DNA of 64,000 bases from Planotetraspora phitsanulokensis (GCF_016863295.1 NZ_BOOP01000025.1:1-64000); one strand, 5' to 3'. Positions 1-9,431 are shown, counted from the stretch's first letter. The notes: a model not told the origin generated them from the letters alone. Translations and numbers: made by a program.

Positions 1-392
1 CGACGGACAAGGCCGGGAACACCTCCGCCGTGGGGTCGGTGGCGTTCACGGTGGTGGCCCCGCAGGGGCAGGACACCACTGCGCCGCAGGTGACGGCGCA
101 GGTCACCGGAAACCAGGATTGGGCCTGGAACTACGTGGGCTCGGCCACGCTGACGGTCTCGGCGAGTGACACCGGGTCCGGGGTGGCCACGGTGGAGTAC
201 TCGCTCGACGGGCAGCCGTTCGCGGCGTACACGAAGCCGCTCGTGGTCAACCAGCCGGGCGCGCACAGCGTGAACTACCGGGCCACCGACAAGGCCGGGA
301 ACACCTCGAACGTGAGCACGGCGAAGTTCACGGTCGTCGAGGCCGGGTCGGGCTCGGACTGTTCGAAGCCGGGCAAGGGTAACTGCAAGTGA
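1..392 (+). CDS. C-terminal part of a secreted Ig-like repeat protein (5' end outside window)
   Basis: The frame is open at the left edge (first full codon at base 3), so about 129 C-terminal residues are seen. They contain the end of one module and one complete module of roughly 85-90 residues. Each carries the same TDKAGNTS turn followed by an FTVV strand, the pattern of bacterial Ig-like repeats in large exported hydrolases and adhesins. The chain ends in a Ser/Gly linker with two cysteines (SGSDCSKPGKGNCK) and shows no sortase motif or membrane anchor. The likely role is a spacer or carbohydrate-contact module of an exported protein encoded to the left; any catalytic part is outside the window. 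An internal GTG at base 30 is in frame but lies inside the repeat and is not the true start. Confidence 0.7.
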   Translation, partial: TDKAGNTSAVGSVAFTVVAPQGQDTTAPQVTAQVTGNQDWAWNYVGSATLTVSASDTGSGVATVEYSLDGQPFAAYTKPLVVNQPGAHSVNYRATDKAGNTSNVSTAKFTVVEAGSGSDCSKPGKGNCK

Positions 393-405
393 TTCATTGA
401 GCCGG

Positions 406-443
406 CGGGCGACCTCAATCCACCAGTGGGCAGAGGTCGCCCG
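406..443 (+). terminator. Hairpin terminator after the Ig-repeat gene
   Basis: A perfect 11-bp inverted repeat, CGGGCGACCTC (406-416) and GAGGTCGCCCG (433-443), is separated by 16 bases, followed by TTTGG and placed 14 bases after the stop codon. It fits a weak-tailed actinobacterial terminator. Confidence 0.6.
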
Positions 444-641
444 TTTGGCGACGGTTCGGAACGTCTCCTGACGGGTGCGGCTCGGTTTGACCGGCGTCGC
501 CTGCGATTCAGCCGCACCGGAGCCGATCCCTCTCATGCGGCTCGATCAGTCTCCTCCCCTTCAGACAGTCAAAGTCAAGTAGAGACAAAGCCGGTGAAAA
601 TAGCTAATCTCCCGTGGCATCCAATGATCACGGGAGTGTCT

Positions 642-2453
642 ATGAACATTCGCCGAAAGACATCGACCGCCGCGGCGGCCGGTGCACTGGTCACCATCGC
701 CACCCTCGCCGCGGGCGGATTGCCCGCAGCTGCCCAAGCCGGACCGGCGACCGCGGCAGCCGGGGTCCCGGTCACCCACGAGGAGAACCCACGGGTTCCC
801 GAGGGCGCTGCGTGGACGGAGGCGTACTTCCCGTCCTCGGACGGCAGCGGCGTCGAACTGCACGCCGACGTATTACGTCCGGCACATCTGCCGGCCAAAG
901 CGAAGACGCCGGTGATCCTCTCGGTGGGCCCCTACTTCGCACACGCGGGGCAGACGGGCCCCGAGGGATGGGACCGGGTCGGACCATCGGCGCGCTTCCA
1001 GGACTTCATCGACGGCGCCGACCTGATGGCGCGCGGCTACACCTTCGTCATGGTCGACCTGCGCGGCTTCGGCGGGAGCACCGGGTGCCTGGACTGGGTC
1101 GGTCCGGGCGAGCAGGCCGACGTCCGGGCTGCCATCGACTGGGCGGCCGACCAGCCCTGGTCGACCGGCAAGGTCGGCATGTACGGCAAGTCGTACGACG
1201 CCGTCACCGGGCTGGTGGGCAACAACCTCAAGATGAAAAGCCTGAAGGCGGTCGTCGCGCAAGAGCCGGTCTGGAACATGTACAACTACCTGTTCAGCAA
1301 CGAGGTTGCGCGCCCCAACGTCACGGGCACGCCGGACGCGTACAACTCGATCGCGGTGATGCCTCCGTTGGGCGATGACAGCGACCGCTACAAGGCGAAC
1401 GCGGAGTACGAGGAAAGCCACCCGGAGTGCCTGAGCGACAACCTCACCAACAACAACAACCCCGACCTGGACTCCGCGTACTGGAGAGCCCGCAACCTGG
1501 CCGCCGACGCGAAGGGCACCAGCACGCCGTTGTTCGTGACCCAGGGGTTCATCGAGAACAACACCAAGCCTGAGGACATGGACGTGTACCTGGCCAACCA
1601 CCGGGGCCGGGAACGCGGCTGGCTCGGCCAGTGGGAGCACGTGCGGGGCAACGAAACCGACGCGAACGGCCGACTGTTGCAGGGCCGTGCCGGCTGGTTC
1701 GACGAGGTCATGCGGTTCTACGACCAGTACCTCCGCGGCGTCAAACCGTCGGTGACCGACCCGGCGTACGCCATCGAGGACAGCCTCGGCCGCTGGCGCG
1801 CCCAGTCGACGTGGCCCGTGACCACGACGTCGTACGACTCGCGGCTCGCCTCCGGCCAGTATGTCGACAACGGCGGTGGCTCGGCGGTGAGCACCCTGGC
1901 GGACGACGGCCGCTGGGACATGGAGCGGGCGCCTCAGATCGAGCCGCTGACCGACACCGAGAAGAACCAGGCCAGGCAGGCCGAGACCACCGACACCAGC
2001 TTCTGGACCTGGTCCACGCCCGCGTCCCAGACGGTCCGGATCACCGGTACGCCGAAGATCAGGCTCAACGCGAGCGCGAGCGGTAACGTCATGGTCCGCC
2101 TGTGGGACGTCGCTCCGGACGGCACGGCAACGATGTTCGACGAGAACGTCGCCCTCCTGAAGGGGGGATCCATCTCGTTCGACCTGAAGTCGGCCGACTG
2201 GACCATCGAGCAGGGCCACCGGCTGGGGGTCCAGATCGGGACCATCGACTCCCGCGGCTGGCGGGACGTGCCCTCGAACCACACGATCAAGGTCTCGGAC
2301 GCGCGGCTGGTTCTGGACGTGCAGGCCCTGAGGTTCGACGTGCCGACCCAGGGTGACCGCTCGCCGTACTTGGACCGGTACCTCGCGGCGAACACCACCA
2401 CGCTCAGCAACATCGGTCCCGGCACCTTCCCGTTGAAGGTCTCGAAGCACTGA
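642..2453 (+). CDS. Secreted CocE/NonD-family serine hydrolase (X-Pro dipeptidyl-peptidase-like)
   Basis: The product is 603 residues. The ATG at 642 was chosen because GGGAG lies five bases upstream and the product then opens with a classical signal peptide (MNIRRKTST, hydrophobic core, AAAQA cleavage region); the longer in-frame extension from 426 reads as non-coding. The alpha/beta-hydrolase domain has the family's GKSY nucleophile elbow (Ser about 184) within GKVGMYGKSYD, and a histidine in the segment GQWEHVRGNE. The C-terminal jelly-roll of the X-Pro dipeptidyl-peptidase type begins near residue 430 (TSFWTWSTP, then VMVRLWDVAPDG). Known members cleave Xaa-Pro peptides, cocaine-like esters or beta-lactam-type acyl groups; the substrate cannot be read here. 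It stands alone between two hairpin terminators. Confidence 0.88.
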   Translation: MNIRRKTSTAAAAGALVTIATLAAGGLPAAAQAGPATAAAGVPVTHEENPRVPEGAAWTEAYFPSSDGSGVELHADVLRPAHLPAKAKTPVILSVGPYFAHAGQTGPEGWDRVGPSARFQDFIDGADLMARGYTFVMVDLRGFGGSTGCLDWVGPGEQADVRAAIDWAADQPWSTGKVGMYGKSYDAVTGLVGNNLKMKSLKAVVAQEPVWNMYNYLFSNEVARPNVTGTPDAYNSIAVMPPLGDDSDRYKANAEYEESHPECLSDNLTNNNNPDLDSAYWRARNLAADAKGTSTPLFVTQGFIENNTKPEDMDVYLANHRGRERGWLGQWEHVRGNETDANGRLLQGRAGWFDEVMRFYDQYLRGVKPSVTDPAYAIEDSLGRWRAQSTWPVTTTSYDSRLASGQYVDNGGGSAVSTLADDGRWDMERAPQIEPLTDTEKNQARQAETTDTSFWTWSTPASQTVRITGTPKIRLNASASGNVMVRLWDVAPDGTATMFDENVALLKGGSISFDLKSADWTIEQGHRLGVQIGTIDSRGWRDVPSNHTIKVSDARLVLDVQALRFDVPTQGDRSPYLDRYLAANTTTLSNIGPGTFPLKVSKH

Positions 2454-2459
2454 CCAAGC

Positions 2460-2497
2460 GGCTGCCCGGGACCCGCCGCGGCGGGTCCCGGGCAGCC
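2460..2497. terminator. Bidirectional hairpin terminator
   Basis: A perfect 18-bp inverted repeat with arms GGCTGCCCGGGACCCGCC (2460-2477) and 2480-2497 sits between the convergent hydrolase (ends 2453) and acyltransferase (ends 2513). It has no T-tract, as is common in this GC range. Confidence 0.75.
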
Positions 2498-2512
2498 GGC
2501 CGACCGGCATCT

Positions 2513-3835
2513 CTAGGACCTGCTTGAGCCGATCAGGGAACGATCCCTGTGGGCGGCACCTTCTGGAGGTGGCCCGTGCCGCTCCCGCTCGTCGGCGGCG
2601 CGGTTGAGGCGGCGTCCGAGAAGCTGAGCGGGTTTCTCGATGAAGCGGTAGCTCAGCGCGGCACAGCCGATCACCGTCGTGAAGAGCGCCGCCTCCCACG
2701 CCAGTCGCACCGGCAGCGGGATCCCGGAAGGATCCGTGGTCAGCCTCCTGACGACCTGGAGGATCAGGGGGTGCAGCAAATAGATGGAGTAACTCACCAG
2801 GCCGAGCCACACGAGAAAGCGCCAAATCGTACGACGGCGCAGGGCGAGAGCGGCGGCGAACGTCAGCCACGCCGCGACGACGGCGGTGGACCAGCTCCAC
2901 TTGAACGCATGCTGTCCGGCCTCCGACATGCCCCATCCCGGCCCGAACATCACCGCCGCGGTAACGGAGAGGACGGGCACCAGCCCGATCGTCCAGCGCC
3001 GTCCGTCCCATTTCGCGGGTGACCGCTGCATGTGGTGGATGGCGGTCCCGCCGAACATGGTGGCCAAGATGATCAAGCTCTGCCACGTGCCCACTCTGCT
3101 GTTGAGGGTGAGGAGGATGAGGGCGAGGGCGGCGACGAGGATGGCGCCATGCCGCCGTATGTCATGGTTCGCACTGAGGGTGGCGACGATCCCGCCGATG
3201 AGCGCGACGATCGTGACCCCGATCACGCCTTGTCCCATGGTGTGGGACAGCCAGCCCGCCGGTACGAGGGCGCCGAGTATGAGCGCGCACACCGCGAACG
3301 CCAGCGAGGTGCGGGTGCCGGCCCGGTGGACGCCGAACACGAACATCGCGGTCACGAGCAGGTAGAACGCCATCTCGTACGAGAGGGTCCAGAAGACGTT
3401 GACGACGCCGGGCACCTGGAGCAGGTCTTGCAGCATCGTCACGTGCGCCAGCGTGAACGTCACCGGATGCCGGGCAGCCTGAGCGGGCAGGACGGAATAG
3501 ACCCCGACGGCGCCGAACACGGTGCCGACGATCGCCGCCAGCCCCCAGAGGGGGTAGACGCGAAAGAAGCGCGTGATCCAGAAGCCCCGCACATCGCCTC
3601 GGCGTTCTAGCGAGGCCGGTATCACGTATCCACTGACCAGGAAGAACACCAGCACGCCGTACTGTCCGAAGTCGAACCACGGGCTGACCGATCGCCGGAT
3701 CTCGGGCAGCAGGGCGTCCAGTGAGTGCTCGAAGACGACGATCAGCGCGGCGAACCCGCGTAAGGCGTCAAGCCAGGATTGCCGGGCACCGTGGGATGCC
3801 TGGGGGGAGAGGGTGGGGCGGGTTGCGATGTGCAT
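2513..3835 (-). CDS. Membrane acyltransferase, acyltransferase-3 (OafA/YrhL) family
   Basis: The product is 440 residues from the ATG at 3835, which leaves about 20 residues before the conserved LDALRGFAALIVVFEHS segment; the Arg and His of this motif are the family's functional residues. An open extension to 3931 is possible but unneeded. About ten hydrophobic segments follow, including LVFFLVSGYVIP, the FWTLSYEMAFYLLV region and a C-terminal RFLVWLGLVSYSIYLLHPLI helix. Family members O-acylate sugars of exopolysaccharide, lipopolysaccharide, peptidoglycan or macrolides in the cytoplasmic membrane. It is read in the same direction as the glycosidase operon upstream, 129 bases after its last gene, so it may be a distal member or have its own promoter. 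The acceptor cannot be inferred. Confidence 0.85.
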   Translation of the reverse strand: MHIATRPTLSPQASHGARQSWLDALRGFAALIVVFEHSLDALLPEIRRSVSPWFDFGQYGVLVFFLVSGYVIPASLERRGDVRGFWITRFFRVYPLWGLAAIVGTVFGAVGVYSVLPAQAARHPVTFTLAHVTMLQDLLQVPGVVNVFWTLSYEMAFYLLVTAMFVFGVHRAGTRTSLAFAVCALILGALVPAGWLSHTMGQGVIGVTIVALIGGIVATLSANHDIRRHGAILVAALALILLTLNSRVGTWQSLIILATMFGGTAIHHMQRSPAKWDGRRWTIGLVPVLSVTAAVMFGPGWGMSEAGQHAFKWSWSTAVVAAWLTFAAALALRRRTIWRFLVWLGLVSYSIYLLHPLILQVVRRLTTDPSGIPLPVRLAWEAALFTTVIGCAALSYRFIEKPAQLLGRRLNRAADERERHGPPPEGAAHRDRSLIGSSRS

Positions 3836-3964
3836 CCGGCGCACGCTGCCCCGGATCTCTGCTTCCTTAACCACCCCAGCAACACTATTGGCGCAATCGT
3901 GATGATAAGGACCAATTCCCCCATAAGTCACGAAATGGCCCCTGGGTGGCCACCTTGAGCTCGA

Positions 3965-4576
3965 TCAGCCGCGCAGATCCATCACCATGATCGAGCCCCA
4001 GTCGCCACGACGCTCCTCGCTGAATCCCACGGCCTGGTAGAAGGCGAAGGCCCCCGGGTTCCCGCTTCCCACGCCCAGGTGGAGGCCGGGCACCCGGCGG
4101 GCCCGAAGCGCCTCGACGAGCGTGGCCATGAGCCGCCGCCCGAGGCCCGCGCCCTGGCCACGCGGCAGGATGTCGATGTGCAGGTGCGCCGGGTACCGGT
4201 CGTACAACTCGTCCTGCCGTGGCCGCGCGTCGTGAATGTGCGCGACGCGCTGCCAGTCCTCGGTTCCGTCGCCTGGATCGGCGGCCCGCTCCCGGGGGTA
4301 CCGCCCGCGCAGCGCCGGCCACCAGTTCTCCTCCAGCCAGGTCTCGAACCGGTAGGTGTCGGCGGTCGCCACGATGTAGCCGAGGACGCCGTCGGCGTCG
4401 GCGGCGACGAACGTCAGGCCCGGGTCCGCGACCGGGTACGGGGCGGCGTAGACGTGAGCGAGCAGGTCCGGATCGTGATAGAGCCCGGTGGCGTCCCTGC
4501 CGGAGTCGCCGGTCCGCAGGCACACCCGGTACATGCCGGGGAGGTCGAACGGCCGGAAGGGACGGATGATCGCCAT
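3965..4576 (-). CDS. GNAT-family acetyltransferase, O-GlcNAcase HAT-domain-like
   Basis: The product is 203 residues. The acetyl-CoA pyrophosphate loop is clear as RGQGAGLGRRLM (about 138-149), followed by the NPGAFAFYQAVGF segment typical of the last GNAT strands. The N-terminal half (GDSGRDATGLYHDPDLLAHVYAAPY, then a strand ending LGYIVATADT, then FETWLEENWWPALRGRYP) resembles the group of bacterial GNATs closest to the C-terminal domain of eukaryotic O-GlcNAcase; this is judged from recalled pattern, not alignment. It is the last gene of the GH20-GH1-GH9 operon, nine bases after GH9. It may N-acetylate a free amino sugar or partly deacetylated oligosaccharide released by those enzymes; this is inference from position. 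Confidence 0.8.
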   Translation of the reverse strand: MAIIRPFRPFDLPGMYRVCLRTGDSGRDATGLYHDPDLLAHVYAAPYPVADPGLTFVAADADGVLGYIVATADTYRFETWLEENWWPALRGRYPRERAADPGDGTEDWQRVAHIHDARPRQDELYDRYPAHLHIDILPRGQGAGLGRRLMATLVEALRARRVPGLHLGVGSGNPGAFAFYQAVGFSEERRGDWGSIMVMDLRG

Positions 4577-4585
4577 CGCCGTCCC

Positions 4586-6307
4586 CTACCCGAGTGCCGA
4601 GACGGCGAGCAGGAACCAGGCGCTGTGGGGGATCCACTGCTCCGCCCACCGCCAGGAGTTCCCACTGGTGCGATGCTCGTCCGGCATGAACGCGATGTCG
4701 TGCTCGTCGTCGAATCCGCTGGTCACGCCGTTGAGGATGCCTCCGGGCACGTTCTGGAACGCCGTCGAGTACTCCACGTTTCCCCGCCCTCTGCCCTGGA
4801 TCATCGAGGCGTCGAACGGGTTGAGCCCCATGACCCAGTGCACCTGGTCGTCGGCGAGCCTGAGCAGCCGCTCACGCAGGGCGGGGTCGCACTCGGGAAG
4901 CTCGGCCGCGAGCAGCGCCGCGTAGGCGGTCGAGGAGATGGCGGCGTTCTCTCCCTGCCACCAGTAGCCGGTCTCGTTGTCGTGCGGATAGAAGAAGGTG
5001 GTCCTCGGCGGCCGGCCGGTCGCCTGCGTGAACTGCCTGGCGTAGCCGAAGGGGTTGGGCACCTCGTCGGCCAGATGGGCCGCGTCCCGCAGGAGCGTGA
5101 GCGCCACCGCGCGGGCCCTCCCCGCGAGCGCCGAGCCGTGCCGCACCTCCGCGAACCGCATCAGCGCCACAGCGGGCAGCCCGGACTCCGCCGCGTGGAA
5201 GAACGGCCGGCCCTCGACGTCGCCGAGCAGGTAGCCGAAACCCATGTCCGTGGTGGTGTAGCGGTTCATCAGCGACTCCGCGCGCCGATCCGCGGCCTTT
5301 TCGAAATCCGCCGGGTCGGGGCCTCCGGGCACGACGCCGGCGGCGACGGCCAGTTCGGTGGCGGCCATGAGCGCGCAGTAGTCGTCGATGACCGACTCCT
5401 CCCCGTCGTAGAGGTAGTCGAGGTTGTGCTTCTCCAGGTGGGCGAACCCGCGATGAGCGGCCGCGAAGTACTCCTCTGACGTGAAGTCGCCGTGATCGTC
5501 GAGCGTCGCCGCCCGGGCCAGGGCGGCGACGGCCATACCCCCACCCTGGCGGTAGGCGGCCTGCCAGCGGGTGGTCCTGATGCTGTCCTGCAGAGGGGCG
5601 TTGATCACGCGCTCATCGAGGTCCTTGGTGAGCGCATCGAAGATCGCCGTGTAGAAGTAGCCCTCCTCGGACTGGAAACGCACCAGGAAGTCCGCGCCGT
5701 GGAGACCCTCGTCGCGCATCCGCGCGCCCAGGCTCTGGCACAGCTCCGGATGGTTCGCCGCGAGCCTGTCGCGGGCCGCCATGAACGCCCACGCGCACAG
5801 CGGCGTCTGCTGGGGGTTCATCATCCGGCTGTAGTTGAGGTGACTGAGGAACTTGCTGTGGTCGCCGGACGCGTCCAGCCAGCCGCCGCGTGCGTCCACC
5901 GTCCGGCCCGAGTCGTCCTGGTAGAACCGCGCGTGCCGGTCCTTGCGGTCGATCTCGCCGCTCGACCGTACGGCCTTGAAGTAGTAGAGCGTGTCCGACA
6001 AAGTCATGTGGTGGATGCGCCGCGTGCCGATCGTGAACGGCTCGCTCGCGTGGACGCCGTCCGGGGTGACGACCTCGACCCGGTACCGGCCCTCGGCGCG
6101 GACGTGGCTGAGGTCGATGCGCCGGAACGTGCCGAGTGACCAGCCGTCGACGCGTTCCTCCGGGCCGACGGTGAGCTCGGTCCGCGTGCCGTCCTCCTCG
6201 TCGACGAGGGCGGCCCCCTCGATCGTCGCGGGACCGCGGAGCAGCGCGACCGCCTTCTTCGTGCCGGCGGTGTTGTAGCCGAGATGGCTGGTGAGGACGG
6301 TGATCAC
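4586..6307 (-). CDS. Glycoside hydrolase family 9 enzyme, probably intracellular exo-beta-glucosaminidase or beta-glucosidase
   Basis: The product is 573 residues starting at GTG 6307, which overlaps the stop of the upstream GH1 gene (GTGA). An N-terminal CelD-type Ig-like domain (about 1-95) precedes the (alpha/alpha)6 barrel. GGWLDASGDH (Asp 145 and 149) is the GH9 nucleophile and base region, and HDNETGYWWQGENA (Glu 445/453) carries the candidate acid. There is no signal peptide or carbohydrate-binding module, unlike secreted endoglucanases. GH9 proteins of this short, cytoplasmic kind in chitobiose loci of marine bacteria are exo-beta-D-glucosaminidases, which suits the GH20, NAGK-type kinase and acetyltransferase neighbours. 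A cello-oligosaccharide substrate remains possible. Confidence 0.85.
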   Translation of the reverse strand: MITVLTSHLGYNTAGTKKAVALLRGPATIEGAALVDEEDGTRTELTVGPEERVDGWSLGTFRRIDLSHVRAEGRYRVEVVTPDGVHASEPFTIGTRRIHHMTLSDTLYYFKAVRSSGEIDRKDRHARFYQDDSGRTVDARGGWLDASGDHSKFLSHLNYSRMMNPQQTPLCAWAFMAARDRLAANHPELCQSLGARMRDEGLHGADFLVRFQSEEGYFYTAIFDALTKDLDERVINAPLQDSIRTTRWQAAYRQGGGMAVAALARAATLDDHGDFTSEEYFAAAHRGFAHLEKHNLDYLYDGEESVIDDYCALMAATELAVAAGVVPGGPDPADFEKAADRRAESLMNRYTTTDMGFGYLLGDVEGRPFFHAAESGLPAVALMRFAEVRHGSALAGRARAVALTLLRDAAHLADEVPNPFGYARQFTQATGRPPRTTFFYPHDNETGYWWQGENAAISSTAYAALLAAELPECDPALRERLLRLADDQVHWVMGLNPFDASMIQGRGRGNVEYSTAFQNVPGGILNGVTSGFDDEHDIAFMPDEHRTSGNSWRWAEQWIPHSAWFLLAVSALG

Positions 6308-7683
6308 AGTCGCCCCGTCTCCGCGGCGGCCTTCTTCTCGGCCTCGACGCGCTCGGCGAAGTAGCGGGCCGAGCGCTTCGGCGTGCGCTCGAGCGTGTCG
6401 TAGTCGACCCGGACGATGCCGAACCTGCGGTCGTAGCCGAAGGACCACTCGAAGTTGTCGAGCAGGGACCAGGCGAAGTAGCCACGGACGTTCACGCCGA
6501 GATCGCGGGCCTCGAGGGTGGCGTCGATGTGCGCCCGCAGATAGTCGGCGCGCTCGGCGTCGTCCACGTAGCCGGTTTCGTCCGGTGTGTCCGCGTACGC
6601 GGCGCCGTTCTCCGTGATGTACCAGGCGGGGCCCGGATACTCCCGGTCCAGCCGTGTCAGGAGGTCGGTCAGCGCGCCGGGCGTGACCTCCCAGTCCATC
6701 GCGGTGCGCGGCACGTCGCGGCGGAGGGTGGCCGAGGCCGGCCAGCCGTTCTGCCCCGTGGGCGCCGCCGCGATCAGCTGGGAGGAGTAGTAGTTGACGC
6801 CGACCACGTCCATCGGCTGCGCGATCGTCTCGAGGTCGCCGTCCTGGACGGGGAGCGGGCAGCCCAGCTCGCCGAGCCTGTCTGCGACATCGGCCGGATA
6901 CTCACCCCGCAGCAGAGGGTCGAGGTACAGCCGGTTGGCGAACCCGTCCTCCCAGCGGGCCGCGGCCACGTCGGCGGGGGAGTCGCTCGCCGGGATCTTG
7001 GGGGCGAGGTTGAGAGTGATGCCCACCTCCAGCGCCTCGGAGCGGCCGCTCGCGGCGGCCAGGTCCCGGATCGCCCGCGACGCCAGGCCGTGGCCCAGCA
7101 GCAGGTGGTGGACGGCGGCCGTCGCCGCGCGGGCGTCCTGGCGGCCGGGGGCGTGCCGTCCGGTCATGTAGCCGAGGACGGCCGAGCACCACGGCTCGTT
7201 CAGCGTCGTCCACTGGCTCACCCGGTCGCCGAGCGCGTCATAGGCGATGGCCGCGTAGTCGGCGAACCGGTACGCGATGTCCCGGTTCGGCCAGCCCCCC
7301 GCGTCCTCCAGAGCCTGGGGAAGGTCCCAGTGGTAGAGCGTCACCCACGGCCGGATGTCCTTGGCCAGCAATTCGTCGACGAGGCGGTCGTAGAAGGCGA
7401 TCCCCGCGGGGTTGCCCGCACCGGTGCCGTCCGGCTGCACGCGCGGCCAGGCGAGGGAGAAGCGGTACACGTCCAGACCGAGCTCGGCCATGATCGCGAC
7501 GTCCTCGGGCATCCGGTGGTAGTGGTCGCACGCGACGGCGCCGGTGTCGCCGTCCGTCACGGTGCCGGGCGTCGCGCAGAAGGTGTCCCAGATGGAGGGG
7601 GTACGGCCGTCCTCGTCGACCGCGCCCTCGATCTGGTACGACGAGGTCGCCGCGCCCCACAGGAAGTTCGCGTGTTGCGTCAT
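6304..7683 (-). CDS. GH1 beta-glucosidase (cytoplasmic)
   Basis: The product is 459 residues, full length for GH1. The family signature FLWGAATSSYQIEGA is at residues 7-21, the acid/base is Glu163 in TLNEP, and the nucleophile is Glu358 in ITENG. There is no signal peptide, so it acts on imported sugars, releasing terminal beta-linked glucose (or galactose or fucose, as the family is broad) from oligosaccharides. It lies between GH20 (44-base gap) and GH9 (4-base overlap), so the three are co-transcribed and work on the same substrate pool. Confidence 0.95.
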   Translation of the reverse strand: MTQHANFLWGAATSSYQIEGAVDEDGRTPSIWDTFCATPGTVTDGDTGAVACDHYHRMPEDVAIMAELGLDVYRFSLAWPRVQPDGTGAGNPAGIAFYDRLVDELLAKDIRPWVTLYHWDLPQALEDAGGWPNRDIAYRFADYAAIAYDALGDRVSQWTTLNEPWCSAVLGYMTGRHAPGRQDARAATAAVHHLLLGHGLASRAIRDLAAASGRSEALEVGITLNLAPKIPASDSPADVAAARWEDGFANRLYLDPLLRGEYPADVADRLGELGCPLPVQDGDLETIAQPMDVVGVNYYSSQLIAAAPTGQNGWPASATLRRDVPRTAMDWEVTPGALTDLLTRLDREYPGPAWYITENGAAYADTPDETGYVDDAERADYLRAHIDATLEARDLGVNVRGYFAWSLLDNFEWSFGYDRRFGIVRVDYDTLERTPKRSARYFAERVEAEKKAAAETGRL

Positions 7684-7727
7684 CGGTCAAAAGTTCCAAT
7701 CAATATAAAATGAGGATCTTTCGGAGA

Positions 7728-9395
7728 CTACGGCTCGCGGGAGATGGACTCCACCCACTTCTTGGTCTCCTCGATCCGCCCCGGCCCGGAGCGCCGCCAG
7801 ACGCCCGTCCCGCCGGTCTGCCACGGGTGCGGCCCGGCCGGCGGGCGGTAGCCGACGCCCAGCGCGTCGAGCCGCTCGAGATGGACGGTCAGGCGCCGTT
7901 CGAAGTCCACCGGGTCCGCGACCCGCCCCCGCCACAACACCTCGGCGAGCGCGCAGGCACGAGGGAAGGCCAGGTAGTCGAGGCGGCTCTCGGTGGCCAC
8001 CCACTCGCTCCAGATCTGGAACTGGGCGCCGAGGACCCGCTGTCGCATGCCGTCCGGCCACTCCGCGGGGGCCGGGGGGAAGGCCGCGATGTCGTCGAGC
8101 GTGATGGGGCCGCCCTCCGAGCGCGGCTCCTCGGGCAGGTCCGACTGGTCGAAGTTGAAGTACGTCGGGAACAGGGGCGCCCGCACCACGTCGTGTGAGG
8201 CCGCGGCACGGCCGGCGACCTCGTGCCCGCGCCACGCCATGACGATGGTGTCGGGGAGCACGCCACCCGTGACGAACCCCTCGTCCCACACCACCATGCG
8301 TACGCCGCGGGAGGACAGGAACCGGCCCAGGGACCGGAGGAAGTGGCCGTGCATCTGCTTCACGTCGGTGTACCCGTGCTCGGCCATCTCGGCCGCGATG
8401 GCCGGATCGTCCGCCCACCAGCCCATGTCGCACTCGTCGCCGCCGAGGTGCACGTACGGGGTGTCGACCGCGTCGAGGATCTCCGCCAGGACGTCCTCGA
8501 GGAAGGCGACGACCGGGCGGGTGGGGCTGAGGGAGGACCCGCCGGCCCAGACGGTGTCGAGCACGGCCTGTTCCTGGCCGGGCCGTCCGAGCTCGGGATA
8601 GGCGGCGCGCAGGGCCGAGGTGTGCCCCGGCACGTCGATCTCGGGGACGATCGTGATCCCCCGGGCCCGCGCGTAGGCCGAGATCTCCGCCAGGTCGTCC
8701 AGCGTGTAGTAGCCGCCGTGCGGGGTGCCGTCGGGGACACCGTCGGGGCCGAGCCTGGTCGAGGGCCGCCAGCTGCCGACCTCGTGCAGCCGCGGGTGGC
8801 GCCGGCTCTCCACGCGCCATCCCTGGTCGTCCGCGAGATGCAGATGCAGGCGGTTGAAGCGGTGGGCGGCGAGTAGGTCGACGTAGCGCAGGATCGTGCG
8901 CTTGGGGAAGAAGTGGCGGGCGACGTCGAGCATCGCGCCGCGCCAGCCGTACTCCGGCCGGTCCGCCACCGTGCCGCACGGTACGGCCCAGCCGCCGCCG
9001 GCGTTCCACTCGCGCCGCCAGGCGTGGGCCGGCATGAGCTGCCGCAGCGTCGTCAAGGCGCTGACCGCCCCCTCGAACCCGCCGGCGCGGATGCCGACGC
9101 CCGACTCGGTGACCAAGATGCGGTAGGCGCCGGGTGCGTCGTCCGTCTCGGTCACGAAGCTCAGCGTGGTCTGAGTGGTATTAGCTGGATCGTTGCCTGG
9201 ATCGCCGGTCGGGAGGGGCAGTCCGGCGACAAACCGCCGGAACAGCCCGTCGATTTCCGGGGACCCGGCCACCTCGACGGCCGTACGTGCATTCAGCAGG
9301 CACGTTCCCGGTTGAGAAAAGGCCAGTTCAGGCTGGGGGAGAAGGGTGGAATAGGGGTCCAAGGCATATCCCGTCGGGGTCGATCCGGCCTGCAT
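7728..9395 (-). CDS. GH20 beta-N-acetylhexosaminidase (cytoplasmic)
   Basis: The product is 555 residues. An N-terminal GH20b-type domain (about 15-145) is followed by the TIM barrel opening at RGAMLDVARHFFPK (152-165). The catalytic Asp-Glu pair of substrate-assisted hydrolysis is D320-E321 in HLGGDECDMGWW, and the barrel ends with WSEWVATESRLDYLAFPR. No export signal is present, in contrast to most actinobacterial GH20 enzymes, so it trims terminal beta-GlcNAc or GalNAc from oligosaccharides after import. It is the first gene of a minus-strand operon (GH20-GH1-GH9-GNAT), transcribed divergently from the ABC importer across a 148-base control region. Confidence 0.93.
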   Translation of the reverse strand: MQAGSTPTGYALDPYSTLLPQPELAFSQPGTCLLNARTAVEVAGSPEIDGLFRRFVAGLPLPTGDPGNDPANTTQTTLSFVTETDDAPGAYRILVTESGVGIRAGGFEGAVSALTTLRQLMPAHAWRREWNAGGGWAVPCGTVADRPEYGWRGAMLDVARHFFPKRTILRYVDLLAAHRFNRLHLHLADDQGWRVESRRHPRLHEVGSWRPSTRLGPDGVPDGTPHGGYYTLDDLAEISAYARARGITIVPEIDVPGHTSALRAAYPELGRPGQEQAVLDTVWAGGSSLSPTRPVVAFLEDVLAEILDAVDTPYVHLGGDECDMGWWADDPAIAAEMAEHGYTDVKQMHGHFLRSLGRFLSSRGVRMVVWDEGFVTGGVLPDTIVMAWRGHEVAGRAAASHDVVRAPLFPTYFNFDQSDLPEEPRSEGGPITLDDIAAFPPAPAEWPDGMRQRVLGAQFQIWSEWVATESRLDYLAFPRACALAEVLWRGRVADPVDFERRLTVHLERLDALGVGYRPPAGPHPWQTGGTGVWRRSGPGRIEETKKWVESISREP

Positions 9396-9431
9396 TTCTC
9401 ATGCACCGGCGCACCATCATGTGACCGCGAA

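Noticed and set aside
873..3086. Long minus-strand frame of 737 codons over the CocE-type hydrolase
   Set aside because: Pro/Arg/His-rich shadow of a gene with clear motifs on the plus strand; no domain or ribosome site.
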